From the NCBI RefSeq assembly GCF_002005145.1, contig NZ_CP019698.1, positions 124,001 to 188,000 of the forward strand: a stretch of 64,000 nucleotides of DNA, in the 5' to 3' direction. A program made the translations under genes and the position numbers. Position 1 is the stretch's first letter; every line of letters starts with the position of its first letter. The DNA comes from Desulforamulus ferrireducens (GTDB lineage: Bacteria > Bacillota > Desulfotomaculia > Desulfotomaculales > Desulfotomaculaceae). Of this stretch, positions 14,981-24,529 are shown in pieces. Below the pieces are notes generated by a model, which had not been told where the DNA came from, did not search any database, and was given only the letters and a program-made list of their open reading frames with translations.

Positions 14981-16201
14981 ATGTTGATGGATAGTTATAT
15001 AACTAATTACTATAAACTATTGAGTTCCCTTAGTTTGGCCATGGATTTTAGTTCCCGAGGACTGTTGCGTCACCACCAGAGGGTAGCATTGATTGCCCTG
15101 CAAATTGGCAGGCTTTATGGTTTGAACCAGGATCAAATGGAAAAACTCTTTACCGCTGCCATATTACATGACGCGGGTTCCAGCACCTGGCAAGAAAAGC
15201 AACAATTACTGGAGTATTCTGCCATTGAAACTCTTAGCCATTGCCAAAAAGGGTTTCAGTTATTTCATAGGCACCCAATCTTTCATAATATTGCTGAAAT
15301 CATCTTATATCACCATGAGAGATGGGATGGATATAATTCTACCCTAACAAAAACAGATATACCCATTGAAAGCCGGATTATTCACCTGGCGGATCGCATT
15401 GATGTCTTAATCAAGGAAGATGCATATATCCTTGGGCAAAAGAAACATATCTGCCAAACTATTACCGCCGGCAGTGGCAAACTGTTTGATCCCCTTTTAG
15501 TTGAGGCCTTTAGTGATTTAAGCGAAAGGGAATGTTTTTGGCTAGATCTGCATTCGGAATTTGTTAACGAAGTATTATCCCATCATTGCCCGGTATCTAC
15601 CAAACGGTTGGGTATATTAGAGATAGCATCGGTGGCACAAACCATGTCCAAGGTCATTGACTTTAAAAGCCCTTATACCAGAAAACATTCTGCAGGTGTT
15701 GCTCAGATGAGCTATTTTCTTGGGCAAAAAGCAGGTTTTACCCCGGAGCATTGTGATATCCTGAAGGTAGCTGGTTTATTACACGATTTAGGGAAATTAG
15801 GTATACCCGATGCCATCTTAGATAAACCAGGTAAACTTACAGCAGACGAATTTGATATTATGAGAAAACACACTTACTATACCTATCACATCCTCAATAT
15901 GGTGGATGGCTTTGAAACCATTAATCACTATGCCTCATGCCATCATGAAAAACTAAATGGCAGAGGTTACCCCTTCAAGTTAGATGGGCAGGAACTAAAA
16001 ACAGGGGCAAGGATAGTGGCAGTGGCAGATATATTTACAGCCCTGACGGAGGATCGTCCTTATCGCCCTGCCTTGGACAAGAAACTGGTTATGGGTATCA
16101 TAAGTGACCAAGTAAAATTAGGTCACCTTGATGGAGAGTTAGCAGCTTTATTATTAACTAATTATGAAGAAGCACAATATATTCGGCAAAGTAATGCCTA
16201 A
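14981..16201 (+). CDS. HD-GYP domain protein, probable cyclic-di-GMP phosphodiesterase
   Basis: 406 residues with two HD-type halves. The N-terminal half has HHQRVALIALQIG and AAILHDAG, then YHHERWDGY. The C-terminal half is a full HD-GYP: KHSAGVAQMSYFLG, GLLHDLGKLGIPD, and CHHEKLNGRGYPFKLDG with the GYP triad. HD-GYP enzymes hydrolyse cyclic di-GMP. No sensor or receiver domain is visible, so its input is unknown; the first half may be a degenerate duplicate. The start is ATG 14981 or 14987 after AGGTGGG. A strong terminator follows. Confidence 0.85.
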   Translation: MLMDSYITNYYKLLSSLSLAMDFSSRGLLRHHQRVALIALQIGRLYGLNQDQMEKLFTAAILHDAGSSTWQEKQQLLEYSAIETLSHCQKGFQLFHRHPIFHNIAEIILYHHERWDGYNSTLTKTDIPIESRIIHLADRIDVLIKEDAYILGQKKHICQTITAGSGKLFDPLLVEAFSDLSERECFWLDLHSEFVNEVLSHHCPVSTKRLGILEIASVAQTMSKVIDFKSPYTRKHSAGVAQMSYFLGQKAGFTPEHCDILKVAGLLHDLGKLGIPDAILDKPGKLTADEFDIMRKHTYYTYHILNMVDGFETINHYASCHHEKLNGRGYPFKLDGQELKTGARIVAVADIFTALTEDRPYRPALDKKLVMGIISDQVKLGHLDGELAALLLTNYEEAQYIRQSNA

Positions 16202-16210
16202 TAAAAATAA

Positions 16211-16258
16211 AAAACCCTCCACAGAGGTAGCTAACTGCTCCTGTGGAGGGTTTTAAAT
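16211..16258 (+). terminator. Terminator after the HD-GYP gene
   Basis: A perfect 14-bp stem: AAAACCCTCCACAG (16211-16224) pairs with 16241-16254. It is A-rich before and T-rich after, so it may also terminate the small minus-strand gene opposite. Confidence 0.9.
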
Positions 16259-16268
16259 TTAATATATT

Positions 16269-16394
16269 TTAATAGGTCCAAGTGGGAACAGGAAACTCTG
16301 TGTGTTTTGGCTCGGAAGAAAGAAAGTTCTTATAAACAAAGCGACCGTAAATGGTTAAATAGATGAGGGCGCCACCGAAAAATAGATATAGCAT
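16269..16394 (-). CDS. Small single-pass membrane protein (41 aa)
   Basis: The gene reads MLYLFFGGALIYLTIYGRFV at its start, then a polar tail ending PVPTWTY. The start is chosen because AAAGGAGGG lies about 6 bp upstream on the minus strand; a longer in-frame reading lacks such a site. One hydrophobic helix fills the first half. I recognise no family. The good ribosome site and the bordering terminator make it likely to be expressed. Confidence 0.6.
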   Translation of the reverse strand: MLYLFFGGALIYLTIYGRFVYKNFLSSEPKHTEFPVPTWTY

Positions 16395-16722
16395 CAAAAT
16401 CCCTCCTTTGACATTTTGTATTGTGTATATTGTATACAAAAAGTTGTATTTGTTCAAGATATCACAATTAAAAATTTTCCATAATATGTGATGCACTTTT
16501 GGGTATTCTAACATCCTAATGTATTGCCGGCAACTTACCCTAATATTTCAGGTGCTAACAGTAAATAAATGTAAATACAAGCTATGATAAACAAGTAAAA
16601 AAATTTTTAGTGAAAAGACTTTTTTTGGCAGCTAGCAAACATAAATAAAACAATATGGTATTTGGAAATATATGGTAGAATATCATTGACGCTAACTTGG
16701 CGGCGTTCAGGAGGTGAACACT

Positions 16723-17016
16723 ATGAGGTTTGTCAACCTGAACAAACTGGGTAAGTGGTTAATTGTAGTGGCAGTAATGGTGTCCTTTATGTTTGGCAGC
16801 CTGGTAGAGAATAAATTTCAGGTGGTGCAAAATGTACAGGGCGTAGTGGAGAATATACATACTGCCATATTACCACCCAGCAACAAAATTAAAGAAAGGT
16901 TTGATGTCTACTACAGAGAAGCAGAAAAGACCTACAATGCTATTAAAATCGGTACAGTTATCAGTTTGGCCATTCTGATAAGTTCGCTGCCCAAACAAAA
17001 AAACCGGGGGCCATGA
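16723..17016 (+). CDS. Small membrane protein of unknown function
   Basis: 97 residues from the ATG at 16723, following AGGAGGTGA at 16709-16717; the GTG at 16714 falls inside that site. There are two hydrophobic segments: WLIVVAVMVSFMFGSL near the N-terminus and VISLAILISSL near the C-terminus. A soluble linker contains an EAEKTYNAI segment that could be helical. No family is recognised. It stands alone before the serine block. Confidence 0.6.
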   Translation: MRFVNLNKLGKWLIVVAVMVSFMFGSLVENKFQVVQNVQGVVENIHTAILPPSNKIKERFDVYYREAEKTYNAIKIGTVISLAILISSLPKQKNRGP

Positions 17017-17061
17017 AAGGGAGGATAGATTACCGGTTCGACAATTTTTAATAATCCATTC

Positions 17062-17090
17062 TTGACAAACAATTGTCTCCTGTGTAAAAT
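17062..17090 (+). promoter_or_regulatory. Promoter of the T-box/serine operon
   Basis: TTGACA at 17062-17067, 17-bp spacer, TAAAAT at 17085-17090. Transcription would begin near 17097, giving a leader of about 340 nt. Confidence 0.8.
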
Positions 17091-17096
17091 CATTAA

Positions 17097-17398
17097 CATG
17101 ACATATGGAAATCCAGAAACCCTAAGAAGGGGAAAAGTAATTTGGGTCTTTCTTGCAGAGAGCCGGTGGTGGCTGCGAACCGGTAGAGGACACAAGTGAA
17201 TTCCTCCCCGGAGGGGATCTGCCGAAACACAGCGAGATAAGAGAGAAGGCTGTTATTAGGTAGATACGGGAAGACACCCGTTATAACAATTGAGTGGATT
17301 AGAATAGTTTTTCTAATCAACTAGGGTGGCAACGCGGGAGATATACCTCTCGTCCCTATCGGACTGATCATCCGTTAGGGGCGGGAGGTTTTTATATT
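17097..17398 (+). promoter_or_regulatory. T-box riboswitch leader, probably serine-responsive
   Basis: The T-box core AGGGTGGCAACGCGG at 17323-17337 is followed by a terminator. Its stem pairs CCTCTCGTCCCTATCGGA with TCCGTTAGGGGCGGGAGG, then a T run at 17389-17393. T-box leaders sense the charging of a specific tRNA and open transcription when it is uncharged. A candidate specifier is TCC (Ser) at 17202-17204 within GTGAATTCCTC; the overlapping TTC (Phe) cannot be excluded without folding stem I. The genes below, for serine synthesis, make Ser the likely ligand. Confidence 0.88.
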
Positions 17399-17440
17399 TT
17401 CCACCCCGGCGGGCAAAAAATTTTTTTGGAGGGATTACAG

Positions 17441-18598
17441 ATGATGAAAGACAAAAAGTATCTTTTGATTCCGGGCCCTACACCGGTGCCCCCTCGGGTG
17501 ATAGAAGCAATGTCTCGCCCCATCATAGGGCACCGCAGTGCGGAGTTCCAAACATTGATGGAGAGGGTTACTGGCAAACTAAAGAAAGTATTTCAAACAG
17601 AAAATCATGTTCTTATTATGGGTAGTTCCGGTACCGGTGGTCTGGAAACTGCGGTGGCTAACCTGGTGAATGCCGGGGATAAGGTATTGGCCCTATCCTG
17701 TGGTAAATTTGGTGAGCGTTTTGCTGAGTTGGCCCGTATATACGGTGCAGAAGTAGATTTTGTGGACTTTGGTTGGGGTTATGACATTGATTTGCGGGTG
17801 GTAGAGAAAAAGTTAGCGGCCGACCCGAACATTAAAGTTGTTTTTGCCACGCAAAATGAAACTTCCACCGGGGTGCAAAATGATATTGAGGGTTTAGGTA
17901 AGATAGTGGCTCAACACCAGGCCGTGTTGGTTGTGGATGCTGTCAGTGGCCTAGCAGCCATTGATTTAAAAACAGATGAATGGCATGTGGACGTTGTGGT
18001 CAGCGGCTCGCAAAAAGCCTTAATGTTACCTCCGGGTCTGGCTTTCATAAGTGTAAGTGACAAGGCTTGGGAAAAAATTGAGAAAAATACCAGTCCCAAA
18101 TACTATTTTGATTTGCTCAAGGCCAGAAAAAGTATAGCTAAGTGGAATACCGCCTATACCACACCTGTTTCCATGGTCTATGGTTTGGAAGCAGCCCTGG
18201 ATATGATTTTGGAAGAGGGTTTAGAAAATGTTTTTGCCCGTCACAAATTGTTAGCCAAAGCAACCAGAGCGGCTATCCAAGGTTTGGGCTTAGAGCTCTT
18301 AGCCCCCGATGAATGTGCCTCCATGGCGGTAACTGCGGTGCAGTCTCCCATGGTGGTGGATGCTGATACCCTAAGAAAAGTACTGTTGCGGGATTACGGG
18401 GTTACCTTTGCCGGTGGCCAAGATATCATGAAGGGTAAGATTTTCCGTATTGCCCATATGGGTTATGCCGATAAATTTGATGTAATTACAGCCATTGCCG
18501 CTTTGGAAATGGCCCTGGGTAAGGTAGGTTATAAGGCTGAGTTAGGTGCCGGTGTGAGAGAGGCACAAATGGTATTTGTGGGAGGGGAACACGCATAA
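17441..18598 (+). CDS. Class V aminotransferase, probable phosphoserine aminotransferase
   Basis: 385 residues from the ATG at 17441, after GGAGGG. PLP enzyme of the alanine-glyoxylate/serine-pyruvate aminotransferase group. The N-terminus IPGPTPVPPRVIEAM and the PLP lysine K192 in SGSQKALMLPPG are typical. Sequence alone suggests serine/alanine-glyoxylate transaminase. The T-box leader and the overlap of its stop with serA suggest it supplies the second step of serine synthesis, 3-phosphohydroxypyruvate to phosphoserine, as known for some bacteria lacking classical SerC. That role is inferred from context. Confidence 0.85.
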   Translation: MMKDKKYLLIPGPTPVPPRVIEAMSRPIIGHRSAEFQTLMERVTGKLKKVFQTENHVLIMGSSGTGGLETAVANLVNAGDKVLALSCGKFGERFAELARIYGAEVDFVDFGWGYDIDLRVVEKKLAADPNIKVVFATQNETSTGVQNDIEGLGKIVAQHQAVLVVDAVSGLAAIDLKTDEWHVDVVVSGSQKALMLPPGLAFISVSDKAWEKIEKNTSPKYYFDLLKARKSIAKWNTAYTTPVSMVYGLEAALDMILEEGLENVFARHKLLAKATRAAIQGLGLELLAPDECASMAVTAVQSPMVVDADTLRKVLLRDYGVTFAGGQDIMKGKIFRIAHMGYADKFDVITAIAALEMALGKVGYKAELGAGVREAQMVFVGGEHA

Positions 18599-20178
18599 TG
18601 AAAGTACTGGTAATGGATGGCGTAGCCGAGGAAGGTTTGGCGCCTTTAAGACAACAGCAAGATATAGAAGTGGTTATCGGCGAAAAGATGACCGAGGATC
18701 AACTGGTAGAGGTTATTGGCGAATATGATGCTTTAATTGTACGCAGTGCCACTAAGGTAACCTCCAGAGTGGTGGAGGCTGCTAAAAAATTAAAGGTAGT
18801 TGGCCGGGCTGGGGTAGGTGTAGATAACATCGATCGTAATGCCTGCACCAATAAAGGTATTGTGGTAGTAAATGCACCGGATGGCAATACCATCGCTGCC
18901 GCAGAACATACCATGGCCATGATGTTAGGGTTGGCCAGGAAGATTCCCGCTGCCTGTGGTAAATTAAAGAATGGTTGCTGGGATAAAAAGTCCTTTCTGG
19001 GTGTTGAATTAAGGGGCAAAACTTTGGGTATTATCGGCCTTGGCCGTATTGGTTCAGCGGTGGCTAAACGGGCTCAGGCTATGGAAATGCAGATTATTGC
19101 CTACGACCCCTATATTTCCGAAGAACACGCCAGAAAAATGGCCATAGAAATTGTTACCCTGCCGGAATTATATAAACGGGCGGATTTTATCACTGTTCAC
19201 ATGCCCAAAACAAAAGAAACTTACCATATGATTAATAAAGAAGCCTTCGAACAAATGAAGGAGGGCGTACGTATTATCAACTGCGCCCGGGGCGGAATTG
19301 TGGATGAAGCAGCCCTTTATGAATATATGGTAGCCGGTAAAGTGGCCGGGGCAGCCCTGGATGTTTTTGAAACAGAACCCTGCACCGATAGCCCCTTGCT
19401 GCAGTTGGATAACTTCATTGCTACCCCTCACCTGGGTGCATCCACCCAGGAGGCCCAAATTAACGTGGCTGTGGATGTGGCAGAGGAAATTATCGCAGCT
19501 CTGCGGGGAGACCTGGTGAAAAACGCTGTTAATATGCCCTCCATGAGTCCCAAATTATTGGCCAAAATTCGTCCTTTCCTGGACCTGGCCGAAAAGCTGG
19601 GTAAATTCCAAGCCCAGATGCTCAATGGCCGCATCGAGAAGGTGGAGGTTGTCTATAGCGGGGAATTAGCCAGATACGATGTTAACCCCCTTACCACTAT
19701 TTTACTAAAAGGACTCCTGGACCCCATTCTGCAGGAAAACGTCAACTTTGTTAATGCCACCCTGGTGGCCCGTAACCGGGGCATCACAGTGGTACAAACA
19801 ACCACGGAAAATGGCGAGGACTATAATAATTTAATTAAGGTAAATGTTTACACCGACAAAGGCAAAAGAATGTTGGCCGGCACCCTGTTCCAGGGCAATG
19901 ATATGAGAATTGTTAATATTGATGGCTTCCGTATCAACGCAGCCACCACTGGACATATGCTGGTGGTTCCCCATATTGACAAACCCGGTATTGTAGGTAA
20001 AGTGGGTACCATTGTGGGGGATAAAGAAATCAATATCGCTGGCATGCAGGTGGGACGTGTTGAACTGGGCGGTACAGCCATTATGGTGATGATGGTGGAT
20101 AATATTGTGCCTGAGTGTGCCTTAGAAGAAATGGTTAAGATAGATGGTGTACTGGAAGTAAAAATGGTCAGTTTATAA
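18598..20178 (+). CDS. serA: D-3-phosphoglycerate dehydrogenase
   Basis: 526 residues, the long form. It oxidises 3-phosphoglycerate to 3-phosphohydroxypyruvate, the first step of serine synthesis. NAD-binding GLGRIGSAVAKRA is near residues 147-159, CARGGIVDE near 230 carries the catalytic arginine, and PHLGAST near 278 the histidine. An intervening domain and a C-terminal ACT domain (VPHIDKPGIVGKVGTI) follow, the usual site of serine feedback. The ATG overlaps the aminotransferase TAA, so the two are coupled. Confidence 0.96.
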   Translation: MKVLVMDGVAEEGLAPLRQQQDIEVVIGEKMTEDQLVEVIGEYDALIVRSATKVTSRVVEAAKKLKVVGRAGVGVDNIDRNACTNKGIVVVNAPDGNTIAAAEHTMAMMLGLARKIPAACGKLKNGCWDKKSFLGVELRGKTLGIIGLGRIGSAVAKRAQAMEMQIIAYDPYISEEHARKMAIEIVTLPELYKRADFITVHMPKTKETYHMINKEAFEQMKEGVRIINCARGGIVDEAALYEYMVAGKVAGAALDVFETEPCTDSPLLQLDNFIATPHLGASTQEAQINVAVDVAEEIIAALRGDLVKNAVNMPSMSPKLLAKIRPFLDLAEKLGKFQAQMLNGRIEKVEVVYSGELARYDVNPLTTILLKGLLDPILQENVNFVNATLVARNRGITVVQTTTENGEDYNNLIKVNVYTDKGKRMLAGTLFQGNDMRIVNIDGFRINAATTGHMLVVPHIDKPGIVGKVGTIVGDKEINIAGMQVGRVELGGTAIMVMMVDNIVPECALEEMVKIDGVLEVKMVSL

Positions 20179-20189
20179 GTGTAGTTGTG

Positions 20190-20226
20190 AGAGGTTAGTG
20201 GTGGGAAGACTCACCCTAGCCTCTTA
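20190..20226 (+). terminator. Hairpin after serA
   Basis: AGAGGTTAG pairs with CTAGCCTCT (one G-U), with an inner GGTGGG/CTCACC segment. It lacks a good T run, so it may be an RNA-stability or weak termination element. Confidence 0.45.
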
Positions 20227-20264
20227 ACTATCTCGAGAAATTTGAGAAGCTGGTAACCCCTGGT

Positions 20265-20294
20265 TTTACAAAGATGTATACAATGTAGTATAAT
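20265..20294 (+). promoter_or_regulatory. Candidate serS promoter
   Basis: TTTACA at 20265-20270, 18-bp spacer, TATAAT at 20289-20294. No T-box is seen in the short leader before serS. Confidence 0.65.
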
Positions 20295-20346
20295 ACTAGA
20301 GGTAAAAATTGTAGTATTATAGCAGTCTTACTAATTTATGTACTAA

Positions 20347-21648
<1,302 letters not shown>

Positions 21649-21674
21649 TACCAATAATAGCTTAATAAATCGAA

Positions 21675-21703
21675 TTGACAACCTGATTTTGCTATGATAT
21701 ACT
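21675..21703 (+). promoter_or_regulatory. Promoter of the tRNA-Ser pair
   Basis: TTGACA at 21675-21680, 17-bp spacer, TATACT at 21698-21703, about 50 bp before the first tRNA-Ser. Confidence 0.75.
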
Positions 21704-21754
21704 CTATCTTGCTTGGGAAATTGAGATGTCCCAATGCTGTACTCCTTCGAGTAT

Positions 21755-21844
21755 GGAGGGATGTCCGAGCGGTTGAAGGAGGCGGTCTTGAAAACCGTTG
21801 AACTCATGCGGGTTCCGTGGGTTCGAATCCCACTCCCTCCGCCA
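21755..21844 (+). tRNA. tRNA-Ser (TGA)
   Basis: Acceptor GGAGGGA/TCCCTCC, anticodon arm CGGTCTTGAAAACCG with anticodon TGA, long class II variable arm, T-loop GGTTCGAATCC, encoded CCA. Confidence 0.97.
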
Positions 21845-21860
21845 AGCAAGATATAGTTAT

Positions 21861-21954
21861 GGAGAGCTGGCCGAGTTGGCTGAAGGCGCTCGCCTGCTAA
21901 GCGAGTATACGGGGTAAACCTGTATCGAGGGTTCGAATCCCTCGCTCTCCGCCA
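21861..21954 (+). tRNA. tRNA-Ser (GCT)
   Basis: Acceptor GGAGAGC/GCTCTCC, anticodon arm CTCGCCTGCTAAGCGAG with anticodon GCT, long variable arm (TATACGGGGTAAACCTGTAT), encoded CCA. It lies 16 bp after the first tRNA-Ser. Confidence 0.97.
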
Positions 21955-21972
21955 TAAGGAAGTAGAAAAAAT

Positions 21973-22004
21973 AATGCTTGAGGCAACTCAAGCATTGTTT
22001 TTTT
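21973..22004 (+). terminator. Terminator after the tRNA-Ser pair
   Basis: A perfect 10-bp stem AATGCTTGAG/CTCAAGCATT with a GCAA tetraloop and a run of seven T. Confidence 0.93.
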
Positions 22005-22230
22005 ATTTATAGTCGAGTATACAAAAATGAAAAGGCTAGTATATAAATAAAGTTATCTAAAAATGCATGTTTGAGTGTTGTGATAAAAGCAGTTAGAACC
22101 TAAGATAATATTATATCTAAGATCTAAGAGTGTAGAAAAACTCCAATTTTTTTTAAAGACGTTTCTTAGGAACTTTTTGTTCTGCGGGTTACAGCGAGAC
22201 ATCTTTTATAAAATCGGACTTTGTCTAAGG

Positions 22231-22257
22231 AAAAGACCTCTTAGAAAGAGGTCTTTT
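22231..22257. terminator. Symmetric hairpin, possible bidirectional terminator
   Basis: AAAAGACCTCTT and AAGAGGTCTTTT form a perfect 12-bp stem with a 3-nt loop. A and T tracts on both sides would work on either strand. Confidence 0.6.
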
Positions 22258-22282
22258 CAACTAATCCATATTCGCATTTCTG

Positions 22283-22410
22283 CGGAATACTAATGTGCTA
22301 ATATAATATGTGTTTTTCATATAAAAAGAACCGTAAAAGACGAAAAAACCGCATAAGCGATTTTTTCGGAATACTAATAATTTGCGCAGCTTTTGCTACG
22401 GAATACTAAT
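22283..22410. repeat. Three copies of CGGAATACTAAT after small hairpins
   Basis: The 12-mer CGGAATACTAAT occurs at 22283-22294, 22367-22378 and 22399-22410. Each copy is preceded by a short GCG/CGC self-complementary segment (CGCATTTCTGCG, CCGCATAAGCG, GCGCAGCTTTTGC). The rest of 22006-22487 holds no gene I can support. The function is unknown, and the spacing (84 and 32 bp) is not that of CRISPR. Confidence 0.55.
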
Positions 22411-22487
22411 GTCTCTAAGATTATTATAATAGTTTTTCCAATAGGGTCAAGCTTTATTTAGTTAATTTTTATTAAAATTTAGTACTT

Positions 22488-23021
22488 TTAACTTCTTTTT
22501 AGTGCTTTTAAACAGTATAATCTCTTCAATTCGTTATTGATGGCTTTCCAATCTTTTTCTGTGATTGAAACGGTTTTGCCTGCTTTTCTCTTTGGTTTAT
22601 CAATCCGATTTTTACTAATTACCCTTAACTGCTCCACAAGTGCAGTTGAGTTTTCCTCTTCTAAATCAATGTGATACCAATAACCATCGCCAAGTCTCTG
22701 ATTAGTTAATGGAATGATAGTACATATTTCTGAATTTTTCTCAGTTCGAACTACCAAAACTGGACGATGTTTATCCTCCTCACTCCCGATATTTGCCCCT
22801 AGGTAAGCCCAGTAAATACAGTTATTTAATATAAAAAATCCATGATTAATTCTTGGTCTATATCTTAGCTCGGATTTTTTCTTTGTCCATCTTGCAAATT
22901 CTAAAGCGTCTTCGGCATCTTGTTCCAATAATAGGGTCCGGGTTGAACTAAGTTCATCGTCAACAACTTGTAATATTTCTGGAGAATCCTTTAGCTTTTT
23001 ATTCTTTGATTTTCCTTCCAA
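22488..23021 (-). CDS. MazF/PemK-like protein with N-terminal extension
   Basis: 177 residues from a TTG at 23021, chosen because GGGAGGTGA lies just upstream. Residues about 55-150 look like a PemK/MazF endoribonuclease fold: GFFILNNCIYWAYLG, the RPVLVVRTE strand, TIIPLTNQ and ALVEQLRVISKNRI. The N-terminal 55 residues are polar and predicted helical, which is unusual since MazF starts at the first strand. No antitoxin gene adjoins it. Either the extension acts as a built-in antitoxin or this is a solitary derivative. RNase activity is unproven. Confidence 0.65.
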   Translation of the reverse strand: MEGKSKNKKLKDSPEILQVVDDELSSTRTLLLEQDAEDALEFARWTKKKSELRYRPRINHGFFILNNCIYWAYLGANIGSEEDKHRPVLVVRTEKNSEICTIIPLTNQRLGDGYWYHIDLEEENSTALVEQLRVISKNRIDKPKRKAGKTVSITEKDWKAINNELKRLYCLKALKRS

Positions 23022-23136
23022 AAGCTCACCTCCCAACTATCTTTTTTGTTCGACAAAGTAATATCAGTTCCTTCAGATTACTGTGTTAAAGGGGAAGGTA
23101 TTACTAATAAAAAACTTTTTTTACTCAAATAAGGTA

Positions 23137-23160
23137 GGGGGTGATTTTTTATCACCCCCC
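23137..23160. terminator. Hairpin GGGGGTGAT/ATCACCCCCC
   Basis: A short stem with a TTTTTT loop at 23137-23160, between two minus-strand genes. Confidence 0.5.
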
Positions 23161-23165
23161 GGGCT

Positions 23166-23215
23166 GAAGACAAACGCCACTCTAAGTCTTTTGGCTTAAA
23201 GTGGCGTTTGTCTTC
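23166..23215 (-). terminator. 16-bp perfect hairpin downstream of the CBS protein gene
   Basis: GAAGACAAACGCCACT at 23166-23181 is exactly complementary to 23200-23215, and the loop folds further (AAGTC/GGCTT). It starts 7 bp after the stop of the minus-strand gene. It has no clear U tract on that strand. Confidence 0.6.
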
Positions 23216-23222
23216 AAAAATG

Positions 23223-23948
23223 TTAGTGTTTGTTTTGATTTAATAAACGTATTACTTGCAAGTAATTGATTGACCCAATCATGCGGCCTTTGCTATCCAG
23301 TACCGGTAAGGCGGTAAGTCTTTGGTTCAGCATTTTATTAGCCACCGTGTGGATGTTTTCTCCCAAATGAACGTACTCGTCTGGGGCATAAACCTGATCC
23401 TTTTTTACTTCCTGCAGAGTAAACAAGTCTTGCTCACACTCAAGTTTTTCACAATAGCTTTTAAAGCCCCGCAAATAAGATTCCATGGTAACATACCCCA
23501 GGGGCTTACCATCCGGGTCCACATCAGAGATAATGTAATCTTCGGTTAGCTGGCGATATACCTCAGTATTATGCAATTGGATGTTACCGGTGTCATCCAC
23601 CACCTGTTTTATGCCGCCCATACCCAAGGTTATTTCGTTTTCCGATACACCCACATCAACTTGTAACTGCTCTTTGTTAAATAGTAATCGAAAACTTGAG
23701 CCAAAGACAATAACCAGGCAAATTATTGAAAATACCACCACACCAAGAAATATTTTAAACATAGAATCATGGATGGTGCCGATTAATTGAATTAAATGTT
23801 CTGCGGAAGCGGATGTGTTGTTGAGGTTATCGTCCAGTTGGTAGATAGGCATTTGAATTATGGTATAAAAGAAGGCAAAGAGAAAAATTAAAATACAAAG
23901 CACAACTAAAATAACCGAGATGGAATTGCTTAACTTGGGAGAACTCAT
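23223..23948 (-). CDS. Two-pass membrane protein with C-terminal CBS domain
   Basis: 241 residues. Two membrane helices lie at residues about 10-32 and 65-88 (VILVVLCILIFLFAFFYTII and MFKIFLGVVVFSIICLVIVF). The cytoplasmic remainder contains a CBS-like unit: HLGENIHTVANKMLNQRLTA, LPVLDSKGRMIGSINYLQVI. CBS units usually bind adenosyl nucleotides. A GAGGTGAAT site precedes the ATG. No transporter domain is present, so it is probably a sensor or a regulator of a membrane partner; the role is unknown. Confidence 0.65.
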   Translation of the reverse strand: MSSPKLSNSISVILVVLCILIFLFAFFYTIIQMPIYQLDDNLNNTSASAEHLIQLIGTIHDSMFKIFLGVVVFSIICLVIVFGSSFRLLFNKEQLQVDVGVSENEITLGMGGIKQVVDDTGNIQLHNTEVYRQLTEDYIISDVDPDGKPLGYVTMESYLRGFKSYCEKLECEQDLFTLQEVKKDQVYAPDEYVHLGENIHTVANKMLNQRLTALPVLDSKGRMIGSINYLQVIRLLNQNKH

Positions 23949-23999
23949 AGATTCACCTCTTTAAAAAACAAATAAACTTTGTTTAACAGTTAATAACAG

Positions 24000-24029
24000 T
24001 TGATTTTAGGGCAATATTTGTTATATAAT
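24000..24029 (+). promoter_or_regulatory. Candidate promoter for the tRNA-Arg cluster
   Basis: TTGATT at 24000-24005, 18-bp spacer, TATAAT at 24024-24029, about 60 bp before the first tRNA. Confidence 0.55.
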
Positions 24030-24094
24030 AGACTTCGCGGCAGACAAGCAGTGAATTAAGCTGTTACTGTAGCATATGTTAATTAATCCAAAGT

Positions 24095-24171
24095 GTGCCC
24101 GTGGCTCAATTGGATAGAGCACCTGACTACGGATCAGGAGGTTAGGGGTTCGAGTCCCTTCGGGCACGCCA
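24095..24171 (+). tRNA. tRNA-Arg (ACG), copy 1
   Basis: Acceptor GTGCCCG/CGGGCAC, anticodon arm CTGACTACGGATCAG with anticodon ACG, encoded CCA. The A34 must be deaminated to inosine by TadA, whose gene is at 29859. Confidence 0.97.
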
Positions 24172-24229
24172 TATTTACTAGCTTGACAACTGTTTTATAT
24201 TGTGGTAACATTACTATTGCTTTGAATAT

Positions 24230-24306
24230 GTGCCTGTGGCTCAATTGGATAGAGCACCTGACTACGGATCAGGAGGTTAGGGGTTCGAGTCCCTTCAGGC
24301 ACGCCA
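24230..24306 (+). tRNA. tRNA-Arg (ACG), copy 2
   Basis: Identical to copy 1 except for acceptor pair GTGCCTG/CAGGCAC, where a C-G pair became T-A on both sides. It is a recent duplication with a compensatory change. TTGACA with a weak TAACAT 17 bp later (24183-24211) may be its own promoter. Confidence 0.97.
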
Positions 24307-24355
24307 CAATAGTTGTTAGTTCTAAGAAAAATTGGGGCTAACAACTTATTTATAT

Positions 24356-24432
24356 GCGCCCGTAGCTCAGGTGGATAGAGCAGCGGTTTCCTAAACCGCG
24401 TGTCGGTGGTTCGAGTCCTCCCGGGCGCACCA
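24356..24432 (+). tRNA. tRNA-Arg (CCT)
   Basis: Acceptor GCGCCCG/CGGGCGC, anticodon arm GCGGTTTCCTAAACCGC with anticodon CCT, encoded CCA. It reads AGG codons. Confidence 0.96.
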
Positions 24433-24443
24433 ACTGAGATTAG

Positions 24444-24470
24444 GCACTGCCAGGAATGGCGGTGCTTTTG
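24444..24470 (+). terminator. Terminator after the tRNA-Arg cluster
   Basis: GCACTGCCA/TGGCGGTGC stem with a GGAA tetraloop, then TTTTG. Confidence 0.85.
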
Positions 24471-24529
24471 TTGTTTCTTGGCCAGTGGAAAGATGGACTG
24501 TTGTGCAATTTAGAGATGATGTGCAACTG

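Noticed and set aside
22283-22410. Possible CRISPR array
   Set aside because: The repeats are only 12 bp, three in number, with unequal spacing of 84 and 32 bp, and no cas gene is in the window.
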